NCBI GenBank assembly: GCA_021372515.1
Contig: JAJFUG010000093.1
Span: forward strand, 1 to 14,726
Direction: 5' to 3'
DNA: 14,726 bases
Source of the DNA: a bacterium
GTDB taxonomy: Bacteria > Gemmatimonadota > Glassbacteria > GWA2-58-10
A program made the translations under genes and the position numbers. Numbering within the stretch: position 1 is the stretch's first letter; every line of letters begins with the position of its first letter. The notes beneath the pieces were generated by a model that was not told where the DNA came from, did not search any database, and saw only the letters and a list, made by a program, of their open reading frames with translations. Below, piece after piece: positions 1-8,893 of this stretch.

Positions 1-488
1 CAGAACAGCCTTGGACTGAGACTGACAACAAGCCGCGCCCGGGAAGAGGAAAGCCGGAAGGGACTAAGACTCGCTCAGCGGGCCGGTCGCCAGCCCAGGA
101 CACGCGCGGGAAAGCCGAGTCGGGCAGCGATCAGGGCTACAAGCGTTTCTATCGTGCGGAAAAGACAGAACAACCCTGGGCCGAGACTGACAACAAGCCG
201 CGCCCGGGAAGAGGAAAGCCGGAAGGGACTAAGACTCGCCCGGCGGGCCATACGCCGTCCCGGGACCGGCGCGGGAAAGCCGAGCCCGGCGGCGATCAGG
301 GCTACAAGCGCTTCTATCGTGCGGAAAAGACAGAACAGCCCTGGACTGAGACTGACAACAAGCCGCGTCCGGAAAGTAGAAAGCCGGAAGGGACTAAGCC
401 GCGCTCAACGGGCCGGACGCCAGCCAAGAATGCGCGCGGGAAGGAACAGCACGGCTTTGACCAGGGCAAAAAGCGCCCCCACGGTAAT
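1..488. repeat. 165-bp tandem repeat, three copies
   Basis: Copies begin with CAGAACA/CAGAACAGCC at 1, 166 and 331, so the period is exactly 165 bases, or 55 codons. Copies 1 and 2 are highly similar throughout, apart from a variable patch at roughly 72-126 and 237-291. Copy 3 matches well up to about base 470, then fades out by about 488. The period is a multiple of three and two of the plus-strand frames remain open across it. The array touches the window edge, so more copies may lie to the left. Confidence 0.92.
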
Positions 489-512
489 GCCGACAAGCCG
501 AAGCGGAAGTGA
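1..512 (+). CDS. C-terminal end of a basic, repeat-containing protein (5' end outside window)
   Basis: A frame open from the left edge (first full codon at base 3) ends with TGA at 510-512, giving about 169 residues and no start in the window. It consists of tandem 55-residue units rich in Lys, Arg, Gly, Pro, Glu and Asp. Each contains blocks such as DQGYKRFYRAEKTEQPW and ETDNKPRPGRGKPEGTK, and the protein ends in DKPKRK. Copies 1 and 2 are nearly identical; copy 3 diverges towards the stop. This looks like a disordered basic tail of the kind found on RNA-binding enzymes such as RluB-type pseudouridine synthases or DEAD-box helicases, but no catalytic domain is visible, so the function is inference. 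Its last 108 bases lie antisense to the small membrane protein gene at 405-614, in codon register with it. The open frame could therefore be a by-product of coding on the other strand. Confidence 0.5.
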   Translation, partial: EQPWTETDNKPRPGRGKPEGTKTRSAGRSPAQDTRGKAESGSDQGYKRFYRAEKTEQPWAETDNKPRPGRGKPEGTKTRPAGHTPSRDRRGKAEPGGDQGYKRFYRAEKTEQPWTETDNKPRPESRKPEGTKPRSTGRTPAKNARGKEQHGFDQGKKRPHGNADKPKRK

Positions 513-614
513 GATCAGCCAGACCAGGGGTAACAGCAGCAGAGCCAGAAGGGCCAACGGCCAGGACAGCACGAACAGGATACACCAGAGGGCGAACAGG
601 ATCAGGGCTTTCAT
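405..614 (-). CDS. Small hydrophobic membrane protein (69 aa)
   Basis: The protein starts MKALILFALWCILFVLSWPL and is almost wholly hydrophobic. Residues 1-31 and 32-60 could form two membrane-spanning hairpin segments, followed by the short basic tail PARILGWRPAR. The ATG at 612-614 is preceded by AAAGGA at a usable but slightly long distance. The residue pattern resembles small conserved membrane proteins of unknown function that I recall from Bacteroidetes-like and proteobacterial genomes; this is recollection, not a search result. The last 27 codons lie inside tandem-repeat copy 3 and are antisense to the end of the plus-strand repeat frame, so the two genes would be convergent with a 108-base overlap. 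No terminator separates them. I cannot assign a function. Confidence 0.62.
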   Translation of the reverse strand: MKALILFALWCILFVLSWPLALLALLLLPLVWLISLPLRLVGITVGALFALVKAVLFLPARILGWRPAR

Positions 615-767
615 GGCGGGATGTCCTTTCGCTCACAGCGGATTTCTCCCGGTCGGTCCGGGAAGAGGCCACATTATTATCACGAAGGACGAGACTATTT
701 TCGCAAAGCATGTCCGTCTGTTATTCAGACAAACTTTGCGGCCGGAAAGTTCATAAAATTATTTCCA

Positions 768-1043
768 TTACGACTTGAATATCTTTTCGTAAATTGTTAA
801 TAATCCTACTATTATACCAATCACCACCGCCAGCGCAGCAAACAACCATTGGAATTGTAACCACAATTCCTTGGCAGATGGCAGCTTTCTTTTCAGCCAT
901 CCTGGTTTAGGAAATTTTGCAGGTGTATCTACCCACCCTCTTCCAAGTCCCTTAGTTTCTTACTCATTATTGAAAACTTTTCCCTTCGGCGCAAGTTTAT
1001 GGTGGTACATGTACTTTGGATACTCTTTGTATTCATAGGTCAT
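768..1043 (-). pseudogene. Small membrane-anchored protein interrupted by an in-frame stop
   Basis: Read from ATG at 1041-1043, which has GAGGTG just upstream, the frame begins MTYEYKEYPKYMYHHKLAPK, reaches a TAA at 960-962 after 27 codons, and continues in the same frame for 63 more codons to TAA at 768-770. The downstream part contains GLGRGWVDTPAKFPKPGWLK and then a hydrophobic segment WLFAALAVVIGIIVGLL before a short basic tail, which indicates a C-terminal membrane anchor. The YHxxLAPKGKVF and GWVDTPAKF pieces belong together in a family of small, often phage-associated hypothetical proteins that I recall. The stop codon sits where a GAA would fit, so a single G-to-T change could explain it. 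The stretch is visibly more AT-rich than its neighbours, which suggests transfer. A sequencing error is also possible. Confidence 0.68.
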
Positions 1044-1089
1044 GAACACCTCGGCATTACAAGTGCCCTCTTAACCTAATTATTCATAA

Positions 1090-1230
1090 TTACAAAGAAT
1101 CCCCATATATCACCACCCCTTCACGCAACACGGACGCGGCAAAGGATTGCCTGACATTCTTCCAGTAGTTCAGGTCGTCGTGCGTGTATAAGAGTATGTC
1201 CAGCGGTGTCTGGATTTTCACCAGCTTCAG
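1090..1230 (-). pseudogene. 3' fragment of a nucleotidyltransferase
   Basis: In this minus-strand frame the sequence reads LKLVKIQTPLDILLYTHDDL and then NYWKNVRQSFAASVLREGVV before ending IYGDSL and TAA at 1090-1092. The pattern P-x-D-[IV]-L-x-[YF]-T-x-[ED]-[ED], followed by SF-x(4)-VLREGVVxY, is typical of the C-terminal part of MNT-type nucleotidyltransferases, whose active site lies further upstream. No GSxxR-DxD core is present in this frame. Upstream codons in the same frame are only the shadow of the HepT-like start in another frame, so the fragment has lost its 5' half. It appears to have been joined to the HepT start at about 1230-1238 by deletion or recombination. Confidence 0.55.
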
Positions 1231-1237
1231 ACACACC

Positions 1238-1294
1238 TGCCTCCCGGGCCGCATCCAGAATGTGGTGCAAGCGGATGAGGTCATTCCTGTGCAT
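1238..1294 (-). pseudogene. 5' stub of a HepT-like (DUF86, HEPN) toxin gene
   Basis: An ATG at 1292-1294 opens [19 protein letters not shown], a very characteristic beginning of DUF86/HepT HEPN-domain proteins, the toxin half of MNT-HEPN pairs. It overlaps the end of the upstream MNT gene by 14 bases, the usual arrangement for such pairs. After about 19 residues the family resemblance stops. The frame runs on to a stop at 1121-1123 but is out of register with the nucleotidyltransferase tail on which it now lies. The RxxxxH catalytic motif expected near the middle of HepT is absent, so the toxin should be inactive. Confidence 0.6.
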
Positions 1295-1583
1295 ACAGCA
1301 CCTCGGCTTCCTGCTGCACAGCACAGCGGAAATAGCGGCTCAAATCCTCCGGGGTGCGCAAGTCCACCCGGCGCCCCTCGAACAGACCGCTCAGTTCCCT
1401 TTCCAGGCGCGCTACACCGAAAAGTCCGGGGGCCGCACCCGGCTCAAACTCCACCAGCACATCCACATCGCTGTCGGGCTTGAAATCCTTCCGCAGGACC
1501 GACCCGAAAAACGCAAACCTCCTGATATGGTTCTTCCGGCAGAAAGCCTCTATCCTGTCCCTGTCCACCGCGATGCGTACCAT
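1281..1583 (-). CDS. MNT-type nucleotidyltransferase, antitoxin-like (MntA family)
   Basis: This 100-residue protein has the minimal nucleotidyltransferase fold. [20 protein letters not shown] at residues 27-46 supplies the GS motif and the two metal-binding aspartates (D39, D41), and RRVDLRT near 71-77 supplies the third (D74). In MNT-HEPN toxin-antitoxin modules, MntA AMPylates and neutralises the HepT RNase. The ATG at 1581-1583 has GGAGG seven bases upstream (1591-1595). The gene begins 20 bases after the gyrB stop on the same strand, so it may be read through from the gyrB unit. Its toxin partner immediately downstream is truncated, which leaves an apparent orphan antitoxin. All catalytic residues appear intact. 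Confidence 0.88.
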   Translation of the reverse strand: MVRIAVDRDRIEAFCRKNHIRRFAFFGSVLRKDFKPDSDVDVLVEFEPGAAPGLFGVARLERELSGLFEGRRVDLRTPEDLSRYFRCAVQQEAEVLYAQE

Positions 1584-1603
1584 AGGGCCGCCTCCGGTTT
1601 GAA

Positions 1604-3849
<2,246 letters not shown>

Positions 3850-3881
3850 CCGGCCCTCCGGGCGGGGTTCAAGCGACAACC

Positions 3882-4682
3882 TTACAGAAAGGTCACCGGC
3901 GTCTTGCGTACGCTGCAATTGGTGGCGAGCCAATTGGTGACAAACTCGAACTTGCCGTCCTGCATTACCCTGGCGCCGGAGGCGCAGGCCCGGACACAGG
4001 CGCAGCAGAGGATGCAACTTGCCGTGTCGGTCGCCGCTTCCGGCCCCACGATGATCGCCTCCACCGGGCAGACAGAGGCGCATGTTCCACATTCTGTGCA
4101 GCTGTCCGCCAGAGAAACTGGAGCGATACCGGTCAGCCGGTCGCGCTCGATATAGGGGAAATTACCAGGCACTTGAGGAGCGGGTATCTGTTCCACTGAC
4201 TCGGCTTCGATTACCCGGCGGCGGACCTGAGCGCCGAAATCGACCGCCGCTGCAAGGTCCCGCTCATCCGGCCGTCCGGCGGCAAGCGGCTGCTTTTCGG
4301 AGGAAAACGAGTGCTCCCCGATAAAAGCCCCGGCGGCGACAGTCTTGAACCCGGCCTTCGCGGCCAGGTCTTTCAGCTCGCGCAGGGCGTCCTCGAATTC
4401 CCGGTTGCCGTAGACCACCACCAGCACGACCGGGGCGCCGTGCGCCTTGATCCGGCCTAAGCGCCGCACCGCTACGGCCGGGACCCGCCCGGAGTAAACC
4501 GGCACGCCGATTACGGTCAACCGGCTGTCCAATTCGACCGCTGGCATGTGGTCGGCCGTGGCCGGGGTCAGGTCGACCCGCGCGGGATTATCGCAGCCCA
4601 GCCCAGCAGCAATGGCCTCCAGGACTCTACGGGTGGTCCCGGTCGGGGAAAAATAGACCAGTGTTGCAAAATTCAGTTTCAC
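3882..4682 (-). CDS. EFR1-like flavodoxin/4Fe-4S ferredoxin protein
   Basis: From the GTG at 4680-4682 the protein has 266 residues. The N-terminal part is flavodoxin-like, with an FMN phosphate loop FSPTGTTRR immediately after the first strand and GVPVYSGRVPAVA as the second flavin-contact region. The C-terminal part carries two 4Fe-4S clusters: CTECGTCASVCPVEAI (CxxCxxCxxxCP) and CILCCACVRACASGA (CxxCxxCxxxC). This is the EFR1 arrangement, probably a soluble electron carrier or reductase of unknown partner. The GTG is preferred because AAGGGAGAA lies upstream at good spacing; a TTG at 4719-4721 overlapping the recF stop is an alternative adding 13 residues. Its place between recF and DUF721-gyrB is unusual and has no obvious link to replication. 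Confidence 0.87.
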   Translation of the reverse strand: MKLNFATLVYFSPTGTTRRVLEAIAAGLGCDNPARVDLTPATADHMPAVELDSRLTVIGVPVYSGRVPAVAVRRLGRIKAHGAPVVLVVVYGNREFEDALRELKDLAAKAGFKTVAAGAFIGEHSFSSEKQPLAAGRPDERDLAAAVDFGAQVRRRVIEAESVEQIPAPQVPGNFPYIERDRLTGIAPVSLADSCTECGTCASVCPVEAIIVGPEAATDTASCILCCACVRACASGARVMQDGKFEFVTNWLATNCSVRKTPVTFL

Positions 4683-4717
4683 GAGCGGTTTCTCCCTTTC
4701 GAAAAAGCCTGTGTATT

Positions 4718-5833
4718 TCAACCGTCCAGCACTGAGCCACGGCGGATGAACTTGACCGGCAGGTGCCCCAGGCGCTCGAACACCGCTTCCTTGCGCGGCG
4801 CGGTGATAAAGCTCTGGTGGCTCTCGACCAGTTCCTCCAGAAGGCGCAGGCTGCGGTGAAGGTCAAGCTCGGCGAAAATGTCATCCAGCAGCAGCACCGG
4901 CCGCACGCCCAGCTCGCGGCCCAGCAACACGGCCTCCGACATCTTGAGGCAGATCACCGCGGTGCGCTGCTGGCCCTGGCTGCCAAAATTGCGGAGCGGC
5001 TGGCCCTCGATGGCGAACAGGACCTCATCGGTCTGGGGGCCGCTCAGGGTGAGGCCGCGCTCACGCTCCACCGGGCGGCGCTTTTTCATCCGCTCGGCGA
5101 ACACCGAGGCGATAAGCTCCGTGTCCGCGCTCTGCCCCTCCGGGCAGTGGCGGGCGAGCAACGAGTTGTAATAGCCCAGGCTGCCGCGCTCGCCGCCGCT
5201 CAGCCTTTCGAAAAGTCGCTCGTACTCCGGGGCCAGTTTCTCCAGCCACTCGCGCCGCCGGGTGATCAGCCAGGCCCCGCTTTCGGCCATCTGGCGCTCC
5301 CAGGGCTCCATCTGCTCCTCGCTGAAAGGAGTGCGCCGCAGAAGCACGTTGCGGCTGGCCAGGGCCTTGCGGTAGCGCTTCAGCTTTTCAAGGTACAGCG
5401 GAGAAACTATCGAGAGCAGGACATCCAGGTGCCGCCGCCGCTCGGAGGGCCCCTGGCGCACGATGCCGATGTCCTCCGGGGTGAGCAGCACGCTCTTGAA
5501 CTGTCCGAAAGCCTCGCTGACCGCAGGAACCTCGCGGCCGGCCAGGCTCACTTTCTTGCGCTGGCGCGAGCAGCCCACCGCCAGGGTGCCCCGGCCTCCG
5601 TCCTCCTCCAGCCAGCCGCCCTCCAGGTGGAACGTCTCCTCGCCGAACCGGATGCACTCGCGGTCCTGCTGGCTGCGGAACGACCTGAGCACTGTCAGGT
5701 AGTGGAGTGCCTCCAGCAGGTTGGTCTTGCCCTGTCCGTTGTCCCCGATGATCAGGTGGCCGCGCTCGTGGAAGCTCAGGTCGTTGTCCTCGAGGTTGCG
5801 GAAGCGGCTCAGTCTGAGGTGCTCGATTTTCAC
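4718..5833 (-). CDS. recF: DNA replication/repair protein RecF
   Basis: This 371-residue SMC/ABC-like ATPase loads or stabilises RecA at gapped DNA in the RecFOR pathway. It begins MKIEHLRLSRFRNLED, the classic RecF opening. Walker A is GDNGQGKT at 30-37, RRRHLDVLLS follows near 132-141, the signature GSQGQQR lies at 284-290 and Walker B PVLLLDDIFAELD at 312-324. The usual GPHRDD motif reads GPQTDE (265-270), a mild divergence. The start is GTG at 5831-5833 with only a weak Shine-Dalgarno. A terminator and promoter candidate upstream suggest that recF begins a transcript separate from dnaN. Confidence 0.96.
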   Translation of the reverse strand: MKIEHLRLSRFRNLEDNDLSFHERGHLIIGDNGQGKTNLLEALHYLTVLRSFRSQQDRECIRFGEETFHLEGGWLEEDGGRGTLAVGCSRQRKKVSLAGREVPAVSEAFGQFKSVLLTPEDIGIVRQGPSERRRHLDVLLSIVSPLYLEKLKRYRKALASRNVLLRRTPFSEEQMEPWERQMAESGAWLITRRREWLEKLAPEYERLFERLSGGERGSLGYYNSLLARHCPEGQSADTELIASVFAERMKKRRPVERERGLTLSGPQTDEVLFAIEGQPLRNFGSQGQQRTAVICLKMSEAVLLGRELGVRPVLLLDDIFAELDLHRSLRLLEELVESHQSFITAPRKEAVFERLGHLPVKFIRRGSVLDG

Positions 5834-5881
5834 TTCGGGCCTGGAGGTCAGGGTCGCGAAAGGGCCTGAAAAATCGCACTA

Positions 5882-5910
5882 AATATAATAATCGCATGGT
5901 TTTGAGGCAA
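5882..5910 (-). promoter_or_regulatory. Candidate promoter for recF
   Basis: On the minus strand TTGCCT (5905-5910) and TATATT (5882-5887) are separated by 17 bases and lie in an AT-rich gap. Transcription would start about 40 bases before the recF GTG, downstream of the dnaN terminator. A second TATAAT lies at 5931-5936 but has a poor -35. This is a sequence match only. Confidence 0.45.
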
Positions 5911-5970
5911 GCTTAAACTTCGAGGGGTGCATTATAATTACATTTATAAAATCCCTCTGCCGCAGCGCAC

Positions 5971-6008
5971 AGAAAAAGAGGGGGCGACAGCCTCTGTCAC
6001 CCCCTCTT
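5971..6008 (-). terminator. Intrinsic terminator after dnaN
   Basis: AAGAGGGGGCGACAG (5976-5990) and CTGTCACCCCCTCTT (5994-6008) pair over 15 positions with one wobble or mismatch and a three-base loop. Read on the minus strand the stem is followed by TTTTTCT. It lies 47 bases past the dnaN stop, so it should end the dnaA-dnaN transcript before recF. Confidence 0.9.
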
Positions 6009-6055
6009 ATCCTACTGATAATGAATTGATTACAATCCTTTGCCTTCAGCCAGAC

Positions 6056-7174
6056 TCACTCAGTCACCTTGAGTGGCATTATCACGTTCAGGTAGCGCTG
6101 GCTCTCGCTCTCGGCCGCGGGCACCAGCAGGATGCCCGACTCGCTGGTCTGCATGCACATCTTGATCTGGTCGCCCTCGATGTACTTGAGCACATCCAGC
6201 AGGTAGTTGCCGTTGAAATAGATTTCCAGCGGCTCGTGCTTGTAGTCCACCTCCAACACCTCCTCACCCTCGCCCAGTTCCTCGGTGCGGGCGGAGATGT
6301 TGAGGCCGCCGTCCTCGAATTTCAGACGGATGCGGTGGGTGACGCTGTTGGCCAGGATCAGCATGCGGCGCAGGGCCTCGATCAGGCGCGCCGTGTCGAT
6401 TATCGCCACCCGGTCGTTGTAGAACGGTATCACCTGCTCGTAGTTCGGGTAGTTGCCCTCGATCAGACGGCTGAAAATGATGATGCTGTTGGAGCGGATG
6501 CCCAGGTGGTTGCGGTCCAGGATGACCTCGGCCATGCTCTCCGACTCCAGCAGCTTGTCCACCATCTCCAATGCCTTGGGCGGCACTATGACCGAGATTT
6601 TCTCCTTGAGCTCGAACTTGTCCCGGCAGACCATCTTGGCCAGACGGTGGCCGTTGGTGCTGACCATGGAGCTTTCCTCCGGGCCGATCTCCCAGAGCAC
6701 GCCCTTGAGGGTCGGGCGGTCGTCATCGTGGCTCACCGCGTAGCTGGTGGCCCCCACGAGCCTGCCGATCACCGCGTGGGCGATCTTGAAAGCTCCGTCG
6801 AAAGCTTTCTCCGGGAACGCCGGAAAATCGCTGCGTGGCATGCCGGGCAGGACAAAGCTGCTCTTTTCGCAAATAATGCGCGCCCGTTCGCCATCCTGCT
6901 CAATCATGATCGGGCTGTTGGGCAGCTCACGCACGATCTCGCCCAGTTTCTTGGCCGGGATGGTCAGGCCGCCCGGCTCCTTGACCGTAGCGGCGATACT
7001 CACGCTGAGCGAGATGTCGAGGTCGGTCCCGATCAGGCGCAGCTTTCCCTCCGGCTGCCCGGTGGCCTCCAGCAGGATATTGTACAGGATGGGCATCGTG
7101 CTCTTGGCCGGGACGATGCTGTTCAGTGCGCTGACCGCGTGGAGAAGGTTTTCCTTGGTCACGCTTATTTTCAT
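6056..7174 (-). CDS. dnaN: DNA polymerase III sliding clamp (beta subunit)
   Basis: The protein has 372 residues, the normal length for the beta clamp, which forms a ring dimer tethering replicative polymerase to DNA. It opens MKISVTKENLLHAVSALNSI and shows the expected features: IPAKKLGEIVRELP in domain 1, MVSTNGHRLAKM in domain 2 (the TDGHRL-type motif), and YLNVIMPLKVTE at the C-terminus, matching the YLVMPMRL-type end. The ATG at 7172-7174 is preceded by GGGAGG seven bases upstream (7182-7187). It lies just downstream of the candidate origin and is followed by a strong terminator. Confidence 0.97.
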   Translation of the reverse strand: MKISVTKENLLHAVSALNSIVPAKSTMPILYNILLEATGQPEGKLRLIGTDLDISLSVSIAATVKEPGGLTIPAKKLGEIVRELPNSPIMIEQDGERARIICEKSSFVLPGMPRSDFPAFPEKAFDGAFKIAHAVIGRLVGATSYAVSHDDDRPTLKGVLWEIGPEESSMVSTNGHRLAKMVCRDKFELKEKISVIVPPKALEMVDKLLESESMAEVILDRNHLGIRSNSIIIFSRLIEGNYPNYEQVIPFYNDRVAIIDTARLIEALRRMLILANSVTHRIRLKFEDGGLNISARTEELGEGEEVLEVDYKHEPLEIYFNGNYLLDVLKYIEGDQIKMCMQTSESGILLVPAAESESQRYLNVIMPLKVTE

Positions 7175-7200
7175 GTTTCAGCCTCCCGCGATGGATGCAG

Positions 7201-7452
7201 CTCAGACGGTAGTTATAATCTCTTTATTTTAAAGAAAAATATATTACCAGACAGTACAGCCTGTGGACGATGTGGACAACCCGGCAACCATGCTTCAATC
7301 TATCAGTTTGAACGCGCCACTGGAAGAAAAAAACTGTGGAAAAATGATATTTCGGGTTTGGAGTTGTACACAGGCAAAAATATCGCTGTGGAAAACCGTG
7401 CCCTTAGCCGCCGGGTTATCCACAGATTATCCCGGTGTTATCCATAGGTTTT
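7201..7452. other. Candidate chromosomal replication origin (oriC)
   Basis: The dnaA-dnaN spacer holds a DnaA-box cluster and an AT-rich stretch. Boxes are TTATCCACA at 7416-7424 (perfect), TGTGGAAAA at 7335-7343 and 7387-7395 (TTTTCCACA on the other strand), TGTGGACAA at 7271-7279, TTATCCATA at 7438-7446 and the weaker TGTGGACGA at 7262-7270. The stretch at 7213-7246 has only three G or C in 34 bases and would be the unwinding element, next to dnaN as in many bacteria with this gene order. Origin activity is inferred from this arrangement. I could not resolve a convincing DnaA-trio series. Confidence 0.85.
7213..7246. promoter_or_regulatory. AT-rich putative DNA unwinding element
   Basis: A run of 34 bases with only three G or C lies between the DnaA boxes and the dnaN ribosome binding site, in an otherwise GC-rich region. 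It probably also includes the dnaN promoter: TATAAC can be read on the minus strand at 7212-7217, but no good -35 partner is visible. Confidence 0.6.
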
Positions 7453-8880
7453 TCAGACGCTCTTCCGGTCGCGCAGACGCACGGTCAAGCTGTCGACCCG
7501 CTCACGGAAATCCTGGTCGCACTCCAGGCGCTGGCCAATCTTGCGGCAGGCGTGCAGCACCGTGGTGTGGTCCTTGCGACGGAATTTCTCGGCGATCTCG
7601 GTCGTGGACATCTTGGTAAGCTTGCTGCACAGGAACATCGCCACCTGGCGCGGCTCGACGAAGCTCTTGGTGCGCTTGGCCGAAACGAGCGCACTCTCCC
7701 CTACGCCGAAATCATCCGACACTACCTTGAAAATGCTTTCCAGACCGATGTGGCTGGTCTCCTGCTCGAAGATGTTTTTCAGCACGCGACCGGCCAGGTC
7801 GAGGTTGATCGTGCTTTTCTGGGTGTCGCTGTAGTGTTTCAGGTAATGCAGCGAGCCCTCCAGCAGACGCACGTTGCTGGTGATGTTCTCGGCGATGAAT
7901 TCGAGCACGTTCTGCGGGATCAGCAGTCGGCTGTACTCGCTTTTTTTGCGCAGGATCGCTATACGGGTCTCGAACTCCGGCGCCTGGATGTCCGCCACCA
8001 AGCCCCACTGGAAGCGGCTGCGCAGCCGCTCCTCCAGGTGGTGTATCTCGCGCGGCGGACGGTCGGAGGTCATCACGATCTGTTTCTGGTTCTCGTACAG
8101 GGCGTTGAAGGTGTGGAAAAACTCCTCCTGCGTGCCCTCCTTCTTGGACAGGAACTCGATGTCGTCCATCAGCAGCACGTCCATGCTGCGGTAGCGGTTC
8201 CGGAACTCCATCGTGGCGCCGCTCTTGATCGCCACAATCAGCTCGTTCAGGAATTCCTCGGCCGAGATGTAGCAGATGCGCAGGTTTTTGTGCTTGCTGC
8301 TGGCCAGCAGGCTGTGCCCGATGGCCTGCATGATGTGGGTCTTGCCCAGGCCCACCCCGCCGTAGATGAACAGCGGGTTGTAGCGGGCCGAGGGCGCCTC
8401 GGCCACGCTCTGCGCCGCGGCGTGGGCGAACTGGCTGTTCTTGCCCACCACGAAATCCTCGAACGTGTAGCGCGGGTTGAGGCAGCCGATCAGACGGCCG
8501 TCCGCTTTATCCCCGCAGCCGCCGGCTTTTTTCCTGCCACCGGTCGGCTGGGACTCCGGCTTGCCGCCGTTACCCGGACTCTCCTCCTCGGTGAAACTCC
8601 AGAGGTCGATCTGGTCCTTCCCCTGGTCCTTGAAAATGAAACTCACCTCGAAAGGTCGCTCGAGCAGGCCCACGGCCACATCGTTCAGGGTCTTCTGGTA
8701 GTTCTGCTCCACGTAGTAGGCGCTGAACTTGTTCTTGAGCTCCACGGTCAGGCCGCTCTCGACCAGACTCACCGCCCGGCTGGGGTTGAGCCAGGTGCTG
8801 ATTGTCTGCTGGCTCATGCATTTAGTGCATTCGTTCAGGATCATTTCCCAGATCTGCTGGGCCGTATGTTCCTGTGTCAA
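7453..8880 (-). CDS. dnaA: Chromosomal replication initiator DnaA
   Basis: From the TTG at 8878-8880 the protein has 475 residues. Domain I is [17 protein letters not shown] onward, with [11 protein letters not shown] near 29-39. A Gly/Lys-rich linker follows at about 96-135. The AAA+ domain III has Walker A GGVGLGKT (174-181), Walker B VLLMDD (235-240), sensor TSDRPP (271-276) and RLRSRF (286-290). Domain IV has the box-binding helix-turn-helix [15 protein letters not shown] (434-448). The TTG start is set by a GAGGAG ribosome binding site; the much longer open frame upstream lies in the aminotransferase and was rejected. The upstream gene ends 11 bases away and the binding site overlaps its stop, so translation may be coupled. 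DnaA boxes directly downstream suggest local autoregulation and initiation. Confidence 0.97.
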   Translation of the reverse strand: MTQEHTAQQIWEMILNECTKCMSQQTISTWLNPSRAVSLVESGLTVELKNKFSAYYVEQNYQKTLNDVAVGLLERPFEVSFIFKDQGKDQIDLWSFTEEESPGNGGKPESQPTGGRKKAGGCGDKADGRLIGCLNPRYTFEDFVVGKNSQFAHAAAQSVAEAPSARYNPLFIYGGVGLGKTHIMQAIGHSLLASSKHKNLRICYISAEEFLNELIVAIKSGATMEFRNRYRSMDVLLMDDIEFLSKKEGTQEEFFHTFNALYENQKQIVMTSDRPPREIHHLEERLRSRFQWGLVADIQAPEFETRIAILRKKSEYSRLLIPQNVLEFIAENITSNVRLLEGSLHYLKHYSDTQKSTINLDLAGRVLKNIFEQETSHIGLESIFKVVSDDFGVGESALVSAKRTKSFVEPRQVAMFLCSKLTKMSTTEIAEKFRRKDHTTVLHACRKIGQRLECDQDFRERVDSLTVRLRDRKSV

Positions 8881-8886
8881 AGCTTG

Positions 8887-8893
8887 TCTCCTC
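8887..8893 (-). promoter_or_regulatory. dnaA ribosome binding site overlapping the upstream stop
   Basis: GAGGAGA on the minus strand lies about six bases before the TTG at 8878-8880 and overlaps the aminotransferase TGA (8892-8894). It fixes the non-ATG dnaA start and ties dnaA translation to the gene before it. Confidence 0.75.

Noticed and set aside
1-488. CRISPR array
   Set aside because: The repeats are 165 bases long and directly adjacent, with no unique spacers between short repeats, and they keep reading frames open.
647-663. Hairpin TCCCGG-TCGGT-CCGGGA upstream of the small membrane protein
   Set aside because: The stem is only six pairs, without a T-run or known riboswitch features; it may be chance in GC-rich DNA.
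154-756. 200-residue plus-strand frame across the repeats
   Set aside because: It is Arg/Ser/Leu-rich, shifted relative to the better-looking frame ending at 512, and runs through the antisense of the small membrane protein without resembling a protein.
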